A stretch of 64,000 bases of DNA from Schistocerca nitens (taxonomy: Eukaryota > Arthropoda > Insecta > Orthoptera > Acrididae), in the NCBI RefSeq assembly GCF_023898315.1, contig NC_064615.1, positions 734,559,450 to 734,623,449 of the forward strand. The letters are read 5' to 3'. Each line of letters begins with the position of its first letter. Positions within the stretch are counted from its first letter, which is position 1. The notes under the pieces are model-generated. The model saw nothing but the letters and a program-made list of their open reading frames with translations, searched no databases and was not told the origin of the DNA. Positions 63,899-64,000 of this stretch are shown here, piece after piece. The translations under genes and the position numbers were made by a program.

Positions 63899-64000
63899 CA
63901 AATGGTTCAAATGGCTCTGAGCACTATGGGACTCAACATCTTAGGTCATAAGTCCCCTAGAACTTAGAACTACTTAAACCTAACTAACCTAAGGACATCA
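63899..64000 (-). mobile_element. tRNA-derived SINE, family 1, copy 14, cut by window end
   Basis: Body of a reverse SINE from AATGGTTCAAATGGCTCTGAG to CTAAGGACATCA; the tRNA-like head lies beyond the window. Confidence 0.92.

Noticed and set aside
1..64000. CRISPR array or bacterial operon
   Set aside because: No regularly spaced repeats with unique spacers; introns, SINEs and transposon families are eukaryotic.

Overview
This window looks like ordinary nuclear DNA from a large, transposon-packed insect genome. The gene structure (short exons, GT/AG introns of up to 17.4 kb), the arthropod transposon families and the abundant tRNA-derived SINE suggest an orthopteran of the Schistocerca (locust) type. 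That identification rests on recalled family resemblance, not on a search.

Host gene. One convincing cellular gene is present, on the + strand: the C-terminal part of a carboxylesterase (juvenile-hormone-esterase / FE4-like alpha/beta hydrolase). Four exons, at 4206-4387, 7517-7649, 25056-25173 and 25405-25558, join with matching phases (0, 1, 2) and end in TAA. The third intron is 17.4 kb and filled with transposons. The exons with the catalytic Ser and acid residue must lie upstream of the window.

Region by region. 1-4.2 kb: a decayed mariner-type element with about 205-bp inverted ends, plus a fragment of a second copy. 4.5-6.35 kb: a second mariner-superfamily element, dead. 10-16.2 kb: two dead Tc1 elements and two LINE remnants. 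16.5-19.2 kb: an inverted pair of tRNA-Thr-like repeats enclosing microsatellites and a Tc1 element with a long open transposase. 20.6-24 kb: a mariner fragment and a 5'-truncated LINE. 26.2-26.5 kb: a 5S-rRNA-derived SINE. 26.9-29.5 kb: a DD41D mariner-type element with 281-bp inverted repeats, broken only by two SINEs. 31.5-34.5 kb: a dead LINE with two SINEs. 37-40.5 kb: remnants of an env-like gene and two unrecognised ORFs, one split by a nonautonomous hAT element. 41.6-48.4 kb: a dead hAT/ZMYM1-like transposase gene split by an RTE-type LINE, itself split by a Tc1 element and a SINE. 49-50.4 kb: a dead gag-like region with another SINE. 52.08-63.9 kb: a jockey-like LINE whose RT domain is split by a nearly pristine 10.4-kb Ty3/gypsy LTR retrotransposon (minus strand).

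How it fits together. Fourteen copies of one tRNA-derived SINE family occur in 64 kb, most with recognisable target-site duplications, so the window can be read as layered insertions. The youngest layers are the LTR element (its LTRs differ by two substitutions and one CT unit) and a SINE inserted inside it. No CRISPR array, rRNA operon or bacterial-type operon is present. Most other short ORFs are chance reading of repeats.
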